Part shown: positions 24,892-58,579 of the stretch, in pieces
Numbering within the stretch: position 1 is the stretch's first letter
Layout of the letters: each line of letters opens with the position of its first letter
Source of the DNA: Engraulis encrasicolus
Taxonomy: Eukaryota > Chordata > Actinopteri > Clupeiformes > Engraulidae
Direction: 5' to 3'
Assembly (NCBI RefSeq): GCF_034702125.1
Contig: NC_085867.1
Span: 43,893,983 to 43,957,982, forward strand
DNA: 64,000 nucleotides
Made by a program: the position numbers and the translations under genes
Notes under the pieces: generated by a model
Database searches by the model: none
Told to the model about the DNA's origin: nothing
What the model saw: the letters and a program-made list of their open reading frames with translations, nothing else

Positions 24892-26677
24892 TGTAGAAGA
24901 ATGAGAATCAGTTTTCACTGGCCATGCAAATATATTGTACATGCAGTACAGGAATTTAACTAGATGTTAGCTCTATACGTTCAACACCAGTAGACATGTA
25001 GCATAGGCTACCCAGAGGACAGCCTGCCTCCAATAAGGCCAACGCTGTGGGTGATTTTTGCACCACTTGACGCGTAGAAGCAAAAGATACCCAAGAGTGT
25101 GTGTGTGCCTGCGTACGTGCGAACGCGCGTGTGTGTACGTGCGGCCGTGCCTGCGTGTTCTTTTCCCAAAAGTGTGTGTTGCTTTTAACCTAGAGGACGA
25201 CGTTACTTTCTTTCTGCACCTCGACCTGTCAGACTTGCAGCTTAAAGTCTTCTCTTTGTAGTTGAAAACTTACTATATGCTTGTCTTTCTCTTATTTCTT
25301 CATGACTATTCTTAACTCTTACTTAAAGACAGGATGAGGTCTCATTACAGATCTTGGGTTTTCATTTCAGGTCGGCTACACATTTGAGTGAATATTTTCC
25401 AGTTACATTAGGTCTAAACTTGTTAAACATATGGGTGACACTAGTCGTCAGATGCTGTGGGCAAATGTCAATGTCCACAGAGGTAAAATCTCTCAATTCC
25501 AATATAAACCACATTTTATACATTTTCAGTCAGATTTATATTTAATCCACCAACAGTCACACCATACAATAACGTGAACAACAAAATCAGCATGCAATGA
25601 CAAAAAACAACTTGCACATCCGTACACAAAAAAAAAATCATGAAATAAGACATTTACATGAAGACACCTGTTGGGATTCACATGATATACTTGTACTGTA
25701 CATACATTACATGTTACACCATACTCTTAGCATTTCATGGCACATATAATAAAATAAATAAATCTATGCAACACAGTAACTCCACTTCTTTGACATTCCA
25801 CTGTAAACTTCAAACGTAAGTGTGGCCCAAATGAGATTTGCCAGAACATGGCTGGTTGCCAATCGGCTTTCATATCACTGTAGAAAAATACAATGAAGCT
25901 TTAACGCTTGTTACCCCGAAAATAAAAAGTAAAATTATAAAATAATAAACAATAAAAATGAGAATAAGAACTTGTTTGCCAGTGTTCTACAGGATGGATA
26001 ATCAATTCTTAATTGCTTACTTTTCCTCTTTGTGTCTTAAATATTTTCATACTACCTTCACAATTAAGAATCTTAGCCATCTTCTTTTTTGGAACGGAAA
26101 GTTAATGGAAAAGTGTGTTAAATTGTATACATTGAAGAGACACTTAATAATCTGTCCCATTCAGACCAATAAGGGCTCGTCCTCGCTCTTGTGGCTTAGA
26201 AACACATCATGCAAAGAGTGAATAGAATCCCTTCCCACTTGTTACATAGAAGTTGTATTACCTGTACTATGTAGAGAGACAAATTCAACTGATTCACTAT
26301 ATAACCTTGACTGCAATTGGAGACTGAAGGCAAGTCACATCTTCAGACCGCAGCAGACTGTCTTGGGCTATCATGGTTTTTAAGCGGTGTGATACTTCAA
26401 GACAGATACACACACGTGCCAAATCCACTCCCTGCTCCACTGGAAAGAAAGCTCTATCTACACTCTGATTTGTCAACTGTGAAAAGTGTGTGCGCGTGTA
26501 TGCGTTTGTTTTCCCAACATGGCTACTGAAAAGCAGAGATGAAGTTAAGGTCGGTGGAGCAATGGCACTGTTTGCAGGTGTATGGCCAAACCACATTTGA
26601 TGAGAGCAAGGAGCATTTACACCACAGCGGAACAGAGCAGCAGGACCTGAAGCAGTGTACACCATGGAGCGCAGTGG

Positions 26678-26682
<5 letters not shown>
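24892..26682. other. Gene-poor stretch 3' of atp6v1b2; may include its 3' UTR
   Basis: AT-rich sequence with no further exon. The part nearest 26957 is the natural place for the atp6v1b2 3' UTR, but I could not fix a poly(A) site. A GTGC-rich simple tract lies near 25096-25160. Confidence 0.4.

Positions 26683-26727
<45 letters not shown>
26683..26727. repeat. (AG)n microsatellite
   Basis: About 22 units, followed by purine-rich AGGAGA words to 26890. Probably in the atp6v1b2 3' UTR or just beyond. Confidence 0.9.
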
Positions 26728-26730
<3 letters not shown>

Positions 26731-26956
26731 AGGTAAAAAATAAAGAGCAGAGACAGAAGAGAAGACAAGAATGAGAGGAGGGGAAAGGAGAAGAGAGGAA
26801 AGGAAATGAGGGAGAAGAAAGGAGGAAAGTGGAGAGGAGACGATAGGACAGGACTGTGCTCGCATAGCATACAGAGCTGAGGAGAGGGTGCGGTGGGGGA
26901 GGTGTGGGGGTTTCATGGCTTCCGGGGCAGCATAAAGACGGGGGGTGGGTGGGTGG

Positions 26957-42193
<15,237 letters not shown>

Positions 42194-43885
42194 GTTACCG
42201 TGCTGACAGCATCAACCAAGTCGTGACAACCACACTGCGCATGTCACTACACGGTGCGTGCTCAGTGTTGACCCTTGCGCATTCTCCTGGCGCAGGTTGA
42301 GCTGGCCAAGGTGCTGATATTTTCTTGTTACACAAACAACGTGCACTGTCATTGTTTCAATTCAATGTATTTAATTGTCTTCAGACATGGCAACTCCAGC
42401 ACTCGTGTATACCAGAAAAAATAAAGAAAAAAGTGCAAGAGTCTTTCCATTGGTAATGACATCAAAAGATAACGCTCATGATTCATGAATAGGCATACAA
42501 TAACAAAAACAGCAGCATAATGCGTGATCATTTCATTTAATTGTTTTAACAAAGCTTTTGTGTCCCTAAATGAACTGGTGTATTTTTTTCTAAGTAATCT
42601 GAGTAGGAGGTATAGACTTAATTACCAAGTTATCTGTAGACCATAATTAGCCTGAACATTGTTGATTATGAGTAACAGATCAATGGCAAACATATAAACG
42701 GTACAGTATCAGAAATAATAAATACAATCAACAACATGATGAATCTAACTATTATATATTTGTGTATCTTTATAATTTCTCTTGAGTATAATCTTGACTT
42801 GGCACACACCAACTCCCGGCAGGAAGTCCCGACATTAAGACTCAAAGATGATGTGTCAAACTGGCAGTCATCAGACTAGATGACTTGTAGGTATGTACAT
42901 TTTTTTCTGAATAGGCTACAGCCTCCAGACTTTGGACTCAATAATTGAATGATTAAATGACAAAGTCATACATTTAACTTGGAATGCATAGGCAAAATTA
43001 CACAGCAAAATATATATAATAATAACAAAACCTTAAGTCTTGATTATTGAACCTTATTACCAATGACGGAGGGAATAATAGGACGTCACCAAGAGAGATG
43101 TCAACTGGTGGACATGTGGAGCAATTAAAGTTACAGAATCGTAAAAATGGCCCTGATCTGTCACCCGAGATGAGTTGATTCAGAAATAACTACATCATTG
43201 ACAGCAATACTACATACCACACATATCATTTACAGGCTGCATATTCTGTTTATGTTTAGATTTTTTTGCTGCCTTTACAGTATTTCCAATCTACTACAAA
43301 TGCAGTGCTACGATTGCTCCCCAATTCCACAAATGGCACCAGTGACATTCAGTATCTCTCATGCTAACATTTACCGACTGCATCTCTTTCCAGTGGCCTA
43401 ACAAGAACATCTTTTTATTAATTTTTCCGTAAAGTTGTACTACCATTTTACTCTGACGTGGCAGTAGGAATGAGATGAAAGGGAGATGACAAGATGTAAA
43501 CGAAGAAATATGTAACAAACTCAGAGTAAAACTGATGGTAAACAAAAGTGATGTCTTCTGATTAAAACAATAAAAGATGATGTAAATGGTCATGCTTTTT
43601 GTCAAGAATGTCTTTTATCGTTTCTGTCCTTTTATGAGCAAAATAGAAGAAGATCAGGCCACTGGGTAACTTGAGGTTTTCCATGACACATCTGGGGTGC
43701 ATTTCTCAAAACCGAAGTTGCTTACTACATTAGCTACTTCATTGTTTTCAATGCATTTTCCCATTGGCAACTACCGAAGTTACTAACAGGCTAACAACTT
43801 CTCTTTTGAGAAATTCACCCCTGAGCAGGAAGGCACGCAGGATGGCGAAGACGGAGGAGGAAGCATCACATCACATCACATCACA
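42194..43885. other. Gap between stambp stop and atp6v1b2 start; 3' UTR and promoter region
   Basis: Only 1.7 kb separates the two same-strand genes. It must hold the stambp 3' UTR (an AATAAA on the minus strand occurs near 43411) and the atp6v1b2 promoter. A MITE-like element lies at 43692-43829. No TATA box is evident directly above 42193. Confidence 0.5.
43692..43829. mobile_element. Small MITE with GGGGTGCATTTCTCAAAA ends
   Basis: Left GGGGTGCATTTCTCAAAA and right (inverted) GGGGTGAATTTCTCAAAAG. It lies just past the stambp stop, probably within its 3' UTR. Target duplication not resolved. Confidence 0.6.
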
Positions 43886-50537
<6,652 letters not shown>

Positions 50538-51116
50538 GATGGCAACTGATCAAACACAACGCTGGGTTAGCTCATTTGGTTTAGGCACTGTTCTCGCCCA
50601 CTGAAATACCTTATAATCTGTTTGTCCATCTTTAACGCTGTCCAAATGATGATAATCCAGGCTATTATCTGATGACATTTAACCTGTTACATAAGTTCAC
50701 AAATGTTTTAGCTTGGGCTAGTTACTTCAACGTTTCAGTAATGTGTACTAAACAAACCAAGTATAATAGGCCTAGTTTCACTTGTTCAGTTACCGTAGTT
50801 TTCGCTATTCCATGGTGGACGTGCCCATTGTGCCATAAATTAACCCAAGGCGATATAACAATACACAACAACAAACATAATAATAAAGATTTCTTCCACA
50901 TTCTACGAAACTTTTAGATCAACTGTAAACACAACACTATATTTTATACATTTGACAGCTGAGCAGACTCGTATGGCCAAAACTGGAATAGCACAATGCT
51001 AGCCAACAGTTAGCTTTCGCTAGTAAACACACAAGATTGTTAACAGCACATGACGTTTACAGAGTCAGTAATGTGGAAGTTTTTTCTTAATTGACTTTAC
51101 AGAGTCAAAAACTCAC

Positions 51117-51180
51117 CAGGTTGTTTATGAGCTTTGTCGGGCAGCTAAGAATACATCACGGAACCATGATGTAATGTCAT
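51117..51180 (-). other. stambp: Probable 5' non-coding exon of stambp
   Basis: On the minus strand the sequence CAACCTG is followed by a consensus donor, GTGAGT (51111-51116). The ATG exon of stambp has an acceptor, TTTGATCAG, ending just above 50545, eight bases upstream of its ATG. This predicts a first exon ending at 51117, a roughly 570-bp first intron, and a second exon that starts in the 5' UTR. The upper limit of this exon and the transcription start are guesses; no TATA box is obvious above it. Confidence 0.5.
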
Positions 51181-51651
51181 ATTTTGATCAGTCATTTTGT
51201 ACTTCACACACTGCTGCTTTCCATAACAGCTTCCTGTTTGACACAGAACATGACGTACAGCCAATGATCGGGCGCCTTTATCAGCCAGGTCTGCCGTGAT
51301 TGGTCAAGCGATATCATAAACATCGATGGATTGTCAACGCACAAACTGAAGTAAATAGTTCTTCCTCAATCTGAAAGTTATTGATATGCAAACGCTGTAG
51401 TTTTTCTCTGTTGTACTACAGGTTGTTTTCTCTTATCCTCTTCTTTTTATTCGCAGAATGATGTCCTGTCCAAACCACATTAAAATTCTGTATTTTTTAA
51501 AAAGTAAACTTTGTTTTAGCAGAAGGTAGCCTACCCCTTGCCTGGATTTTACCAAGGTTTTTTCAAGATGTTTTTAGTCAATCTCTATTTAAGAGGCTCC
51601 AAATTTGGGGGCAGAGATGTTGATGCCCAAACACTGGTTGGTGCCCTAAGC

Positions 51652-51859
51652 CAGTGTTTCCCAACCAGGGGTACGTGTACCACTAGGGGTACGCGAGCAC
51701 ACTGCAGGGGGTACTTGGAAAAGTGTTATTATTATAACAAATTTATAGAGCAGCCACATCATGACAGAGAAAATGATATAGAAAATTAATTAGGGGGTAC
51801 TCATGGCACAACTAAGAGGCTCAGGGGGTACGCAAGACAAAAAAGGTTGAAAAACAATG
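51652..51859. mobile_element. hAT-type MITE, 208 bp
   Basis: Termini CAGTGTTTCCCAACC and (inverted) CATTGTTTTTCAACC. Perfect 8-bp duplication CCCTAAGC (51644-51651, 51860-51867). Confidence 0.87.
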
Positions 51860-51867
51860 CCCTAAGC

Positions 51868-53247
51868 ACTCTGTGTACTCTGCCATATAGCAGTGGCCCT
51901 GCACCGCACAGCATTCACTGCACTGTTACCCGTCATGCTGCAGTAGGCCACAATACATTTTTTCCTCACATTTTTCTTTCTTTCTTTAAGTGTAGACATG
52001 AAATATGTGTTGAAGTACATGCCTACTGAAATGGCCGAGAGCTGTTGAGATGTGATTATGCAAAGTCAAGAGGGAGAGACACAAAAGAAGATACACATTA
52101 GCAGTGTATTGTAATGCAGTCAGCCAGCCTCAGCATTACACAATGCCATTCCCACCTTTAAGGGTCACATCTACAGCAGTCAATTGGCAGGCAACAGACA
52201 CTGAGATTACATTCACATGTCACTCTGGGAAAAAAAAAACAGAATGCCAGTTCATCTAGGTATATGGGCCGTCACATGAGAGCTTGTTCCCCAGGCGTTA
52301 TTCCATATTCTACTCCAGCCATGTAGCGTGTGTGATGCAGAATTATACAGCACCCTGCCCCCCTCCACCCCTTTCTCGAGGCAGGCATGAAAAATGGCAA
52401 TCACATGGTAAACTTCATATCTTCTCCTGGTAAGAGAGTTGTACATTGATGACTCTATGATGCCTATATGAGTCTACGTGGGGGTTGTTTGAACACTAGC
52501 CAGATTCTGACACAAAGTCAAGAATAACATAATACTGTATCAAAGAGGTTGGATTAATAAAGAGGATTCAAAACACGCCCACCCAATGCAAAAGAGTGTG
52601 CTCAAGTTGAGTCTCCTAAGGAGGCGTTGTCCCCTCCTTCTTCTATTTTTGAGGTGTTTGCACAAGAAGTGCGCTACCGCCATCTACAGCGCTTAGGGGA
52701 CTCCATTTATTCTCAACCTCAGGACTCCGAAGGTCTCCTAACCGAAGGTCTCCTAAAGGGGCGTTCACCCGACATAAAGTGGGTACCAGAAAAGAACTAG
52801 AATGCCGTATCCCTGTCTATAAGATCTCTGACTGTATTTTGCAATATGTTGGGACAGGCCATACCCATTGTGTTGCTGAACATATACATTGAAAGGGCTA
52901 GAGTGTTTTAGCAAAAATAAATGATTGCAGTGAAATGTGGGAAAGGATGGAGGATTGCACACACCCTCTGTCAGAATGGCAATTGTACAAACTGCTTTAT
53001 CTGGTTGTCTCCAGATGACTGGGTTTCCACCTGCTCCATTCACAAACCTGATTGGAAATACTGTAAGCTGAGCAGAGGGTCTGGTGAGAGGCATGGGACA
53101 AAAACAAAGAAAAACAGCCATTTTTGGCTCAACCGGGCCCCTCACACACACATACAAGCCGTTTTCATCGCATATCCTGTTTGACTCAGTCCATTATAGA
53201 TGGACCGATGTCCCCCCACCCCCTCTACGTGGGCCAGTCCCTTAGAA
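51868..53247. other. Intergenic stretch, no gene; contains a dispersed repeat
   Basis: 52600-52790 matches 34019-34148 in inverse orientation. The rest has short frames without family resemblance. Confidence 0.45.
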
Positions 53248-53485
53248 TAGTGTTTCCCAACCAGGGGTACGTGGGTACGTGTACCACTAGGGGTATGCGA
53301 GCATCCTGCAGGGGGGTACTCGGAAAAATGTTATTATTATAACAAATGTATATAACAAATGTAGATAAATGTATGCAGTCACATCAGGACAGAGAAAGCG
53401 AGATAGAACATGAATTGGGGGGTACTCATGGCACAACTAAGAGGCTTAGGGGGGTGCGCGAGACAAAAAAGGTTGAGAAACACTG
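53248..53485. mobile_element. hAT-type MITE, 238 bp, same family as 51652-51859
   Basis: TAGTGTTTCCCAACC at the left and (inverted) CAGTGTTTCTCAACC at the right. Flanks CCTTAGAA and GCTCAGAA are a decayed 8-bp duplication. Confidence 0.75.
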
Positions 53486-53942
53486 GCTCAGAAAAGAAAA
53501 GAAGGGGGGAGGTGTATCGGCCCACTGGGAAAATGCCCTGTATGCCAGATTATCAGTCCAGCCCTACTTTGCCTTCCATGGCATTGTGTGCTTGTGGTGG
53601 TACTTACTTATATCTACAGCAAGATATGCCACAGCAACTTGTGTGAAACTGAAACCCCACCTGGGAAACTCCAATGTCATTGTGACACAGCACTCCACAA
53701 CTCTCAGTGCTCGCTGCACACAATGACATTGCACATTGACATTTTATATGCACCCATTTCCTGTGGTTTTGACATGGAATTAGAACTATACCCTATCGCT
53801 TGAAGATAGACCTATTTTAATACCTACAGCAGGGCCTTTGTTTGCACATGATGATTTGATGCACCATCCTAGCCCATCATCATAGTAAACAAAATAAGGC
53901 ATTAGTATTTGGCCCAATATGAAACTGACATATAGCACATCC

Positions 53943-54203
53943 TTTTGTTTACTGTGATAGGCATGCTATCCACAACACGTTACTTAACCAATAACAGCAT
54001 CTGATGTGTCTTACTATGCACGCAGCTTGTCATAGTAAACAAAAGAACCCATAATAGGACGTAATAAACTAATCTTGAATCTTGAATCTTTTGTTTACTG
54101 AGATAGACATGCTATCCACAACACTTAACTTAACCAATAACAGCACCTGATGTGTCTTGCTATGCACGCAGCTTGTCATTGTAAACAAAAGGACCCATAA
54201 TAT
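53943..54203. repeat. Two tandem copies of an inverted-repeat-bounded unit
   Basis: Unit 1 (about 53943-54054) and unit 2 (about 54088-54200) are highly similar, spaced about 145 bp. Each begins TTTTGTTTACTG and ends GTAAACAAAA, so each has inverted ends. Confidence 0.8.
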
Positions 54204-54279
54204 CTTACCCATGCCATGCCCATGCCATGCCCCATATGCCCATAAATGCCCATATTGACACAACATCAATGATGTAACA

Positions 54280-54285
54280 TTTATT
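54280..54285 (-). terminator. Candidate polyadenylation signal (AATAAA) of the orphan gene
   Basis: AATAAA on the minus strand, about 255 bases beyond the TAA stop. It is the nearest canonical signal I noticed downstream, so the 3' UTR would be about 0.3 kb. Confidence 0.4.
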
Positions 54286-54539
54286 GTATTAAAAAAGCAA
54301 CCCAAAAATATGTACAGGTAAACACACCAAGTGCAAACACCAAACCAAAAAAGACTATACAAAGTTGCAAACATCAGCAAACCAAATATACAGCAGTGCA
54401 CAGGTTCATGGTTTGACTGAAGTTGAGCTTGACTAAAGTTGAGTTTGACTGAGGTTTCGGAGGACACGACGCAGTGATCAGCCCACACTCAACTTTTCTG
54501 AGTATCTCTTCTCGCATAACTTTTATCTGTGCTTCCATT

Positions 54540-55940
54540 TTATTTCTTCTCACACCCTCTGATGATTTTCATCCTCGCCACCTCTTCAGCTGCCATGAGC
54601 TTCTTCATTTCCTCTTCCTTCAGCCTCCACTGCCTCTCCACCTCTGTACAGTATGTCTCACGGATCCTCTCCAAAGTACTCTCCTGTAGGCCCTGCGCCT
54701 CTTGTCCTCTGTGGAGTAGAGTGGAGTACAGCTATTTTATTGATTCACAGGGGGGAGATACTGTAAGGTATCAAGTAGCTGACACATAATACACACAAGG
54801 TGTTTTTACATTATGCAGTTCTAGGTTCTATGGAACAAAATTAGCAGAGAACGTTGATGGAAGTGATGGCAAATGTTGACAGTATTGCTCTAGGTCTGTG
54901 CATTATTTACAAGTGTATAACAAGGCCATCCATGCATAACAGTGTAGCTTAAGTGTCCATAAGGTAAAAAGTGAAACAATACTGGAACGTGGTGCATGGC
55001 ATGAGTGGCAAGGGTTAATAGCAGAGCAGGTTTCAGTAGTGACTCATGTGCTCCTCACCTCTTCAGCCGGACCACCTGAACAAGGTCGGCTATCGCCCCA
55101 AGGACTGTCCGCGAGGTGTCCGCCAGCTGACGCTTCTGCTGTATCCACTGTGAGTAGAACTCTGCTTGTTGGGTCATCATCTTTGCCTGCCTTCTTTCCT
55201 CTAGCTGTAGGTCACGCTGTGTCGACTCCAGGGTTTGCCACACGAAGTCCTTGTGTGATTCGGACGCTGTGCTCATGATGCCGTTCTCCAATCTCCGCCG
55301 TTTTCTGTTCTCTAATGACAATGACAACGGCAAAACGAATAAGCTTGAGCTGGTCCACCAGACACGACTCCTCCCTCTGACCAATCGATGCCCCGGGAGG
55401 CAGACACGTTACAGTTACAACCACACTTCACATGCTTAGAACCACAACAGAGGCCGTTCTACAAATTGAGCCTGTTCACTGGAAATTGGATTGATATGAA
55501 GACAAAAATGGGGGATCTCTCTTCAATGAAACGTGTGAAAGGTTCTACCGGTGCTTATGTGTCTCACAGAATGCCCAACTGAGCACACAAAAGAAAGTGT
55601 TAAGTGCCTCACAGGCCAAGGCCATTTTAATACGGCCCAAAACATATCTTTACAGTGTCTTACTTGATCGTATGGCACGGCGACGCTCTTTAACTTTGCG
55701 CTTCACCTCTTGGCGCAGTGGGCACTGAGGACCCTTTCCGTCATCTTCTTCTTCGCTCGTGGTCAGGTCACTGGACATCTTGTCTTCTTTGTCACTCCAG
55801 TCGTCGGAGTCAGACCAGTCGTTCTCATTGCTCCAGTTCTCGGAGTAGAGGTCATCTTCACTGGAGTACAGGTCAGCTGACTGCTCTTCACTCAGCTCCT
55901 TCTCAGTCCTTTGGTCTACTTCAAAAGGTCTTTTTGCCAT
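54540..55940 (-). CDS. Unrecognised compact three-exon gene, 232 aa, predicted nuclear protein
   Basis: I do not recognise this family. Exons are 55664-55940, 55059-55311 and 54540-54708 (277, 253 and 169 nt). They join in frame through consensus sites (donors A|GTAAGA and AG|GTGAGG; acceptors TCATTAG and CCACAG) and end in TAA, giving 232 aa. The ATG is in a strong Kozak context (CTCACCATGG). Residues 1-70 are very acidic and rich in S/D/E/W (DWSDSDDWSDKED). Residues 78-103 are a dense basic block (KRKVKERRRAIRS then KNRKRRR), probably a nuclear-localisation or nucleic-acid-binding segment split by intron 1. Residues 105-232 look helical and Q/E/K/R-rich, like a coiled coil. No Myb/SANT, BED, KRAB or transposase motif is visible. 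It sits upstream of stambp on the same strand. It may be a host orphan gene or the accessory gene of a DNA transposon. Confidence 0.72.
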
Positions 55941-56018
55941 GGTGAGCTCACGGTCTGCTATGTGATGAGCTTCTATTAGGTCTTCCCTTGTGTATAAGTG
56001 TGGTGGTGGTTGTGCGAC

Positions 56019-56026
56019 CTTATATA
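56019..56026 (-). promoter_or_regulatory. TATA box of the orphan gene
   Basis: The minus strand reads TATATAAG about 80 bases upstream of the ATG at 55940. A start site 25-30 bases downstream would leave a 5' UTR of about 50 nt. TATA element, short leader and Kozak start are mutually consistent, but the call is from sequence alone. Confidence 0.5.
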
Positions 56027-56159
56027 TTATGTAATACCTCCATGGGTGGGACCTCTTTCTTTCCAACTCGTACCGCCCCCAACGTTCAGCAGTTGAGGTC
56101 CTATTTGCACCCCTGGGCAACACCCCCTCCTGCTCCACCCCTAAGGACACCCCTGATCC

Positions 56160-58097
56160 CTGACCTATCCGAATCTGTTGTTTATGCTAGATTAAAGAAA
56201 GTAAATTTAAATGTAATAAGTTTGACAAAAGGAACAACTGATGAACAATCAGTTCATTACAGTTTCTCACAACACAAAAACAAGTCAGAAAGACTTGGAA
56301 AAAAATAGGGTGTAACATTGTCAAATGTTCTATCAGACAGCTTCCTCTCTGAATGCATTTCTCGTTCTAAGTGCAATCAAAAAGTGACCAGCATGGATAT
56401 ATATATATCAGGTCTTTGTACACAAATCTACAACTGCAGACTCTTGCATCAGCTTATGAAAGAGGACGGCGAATGAAAGTCGACAGAAATTTCACTGCAC
56501 TCCACAAATCATTGCACATTATGCAGTCATTTAGGGAATAAAACACAATTAAAAAAATGCTTCGGAAAAAAAAACACTACTTAATCAATCCATTGTAATT
56601 ATACTATTGGCCGATAAAGAACCCTCATATTCCTTCCAAACAAGATTATCAGTCAGTGAGCAACCAACTGCACCTCAAACTCTGCAAGTTATAGTCAGAT
56701 TTGTAGTGATATGGTCCACCGATGGTATTGATGAAAAAAATACGGCCCTCCTTATCATGAAAGTTGCCCATCCCTGCTCTAATATGTAGCGTGTAGCTTT
56801 GATTATGCTTTCCACATTGTTCTGATAAGTGTCAAGATTTATTCATTTTCCATCAGGATCTTGTATTGATGATGGTGGGATCTATCCACTATGCAAGGAC
56901 TTCAGCACATCCCAACAGCTCACAATGGCGTTAAGGCCTAGAATGTATTTATGTACAATACAGTGTACACCAAAGTATCCTATTGTTTCATCACTTATAC
57001 AATATGCCTACATTATAGTGTCTTACTGGATCTGTTACAAAAAAAGGAGCAGTGATGTATTTATTTGTGGGTCACCAGGGATGTGTCACACCAGGATTTC
57101 TGACCCTCATCTAATCAGTTGGTGTTGTTTCAGGCCATACATGCAGTAGCCATCATACCGATGTACACAAAATAAGTGTTAACTGCTAACCTAATGACCA
57201 CAATGTAGTATACTGTGCACCAGAACTTTTGGGCAGGCAGCTTATAAGCTTATACGCTTCACTTGGAGATCCTTTTCTCCATGCAGTTGTATTTTGCTCA
57301 CGACATGAAATTGAAAGTCAAAATAATGGTGTGGAGAAATAAAATCATCCTAGGGACAGATGCCCATGTTGCTTCCAGCCTGGTCTTGGTGTTCATTCAA
57401 GTACAGTAGTCACTGAAGCAGTGTTTCATAAATGTACTGGTGCTGTGGGTGCTAAGATGATTTTCTTTACAGTGTGGGTCAAGTTGGGGCGATACAGCAC
57501 ATGCCAAAAGAAGCACCACAGGCTCTCTAATTGCCATGAGGCAGCTGTGAAAATGTGACATTAGCACATGCTAGACATCTCATCACAGGTGCTTGATGCG
57601 TCATTTATTTGTAAAAGGTGCTAAAAGACACAGTTGCTTAATTATTCAAAAAGCATTTCAGAGTGAAACATGCATTAAATGTCAGGTTTAACAGCTAGAG
57701 CTAACAGTCTTGATTTGGGAGTTTCAGTGAAATCTTTTATTTTGGTTTGGTGAGAGAATTTACCACATTAAGCAGCTGGAGCTATTTTCACTAAGTAATG
57801 GTAGAGCAATGGGACACGGTACCTTCCAAGGTGTCAATAAATGATGCTGAAAAGTAAAGGCATATGGCTTCATTTCTTGATACCGCCTTATTTGTATTGC
57901 ATGTAATAAACATGTAATGAAGACGTTTGAGTCTTTTATTCAAACAACTAAGAACAAGTCGCACATACACATTGAATAAACTGAATTGAAAAAATATAGG
58001 GAAGAAACATGTCCAAACAAACAAGGTAGTAGAAGAGTAAACAGCCTAATAGCAATGGTAATCATAATAAAATGATAAAATGTGCGGCCGGTTAATT
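56160..58097. other. Intergenic stretch upstream of the orphan gene, no supported gene
   Basis: AT-rich DNA with short frames only. 56730-56780 holds a fragment (GCCCTCCTTATCATGAAAGT, then TGCCCATCCCTG) of a hAT MITE related to 7805-7855. Confidence 0.45.
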
Positions 58098-58579
58098 AAT
58101 AATAATAATAATAATAATAATTGTATTTGTATAGCACTGTGTCATACAAGGCATGTAACTCAAAGTGCTTAACAAATGGGAAAAAACATTGTTAGAGATA
58201 GATTTAAAAGGAGAGGTATAGAGGAGAGGCAGAAAAAGCAGGAAGGCAGAGGAAGAAGAGATAGACAGAGAATGTAGAGTCATAAGGTCAACGTAGGTTA
58301 GGACCAGGATTCTTAGATGTGTAAGGTCCATAGTGGCTGGGCCTATCATAAGTCATAGATAGCCTGGTGGCATCAGGGGTGAGGAAAAACTCCCTTTCGC
58401 TTGATTCATAGTTTGTGAGGGGAAAAAAAAGCTCAGTGAGGTCTGAGAAAAAAGACCCCCTGTAGTCAGGAAGAAACCTCAGGCAGAGACCAGCGGCCAC
58501 CTAGGGGAGCCCCCTGCCAGGGCTGGATTGCGAGTAGTAAGGGCGCTGCGGCGGCTGGGACACTATGACGCCTTGGCAG

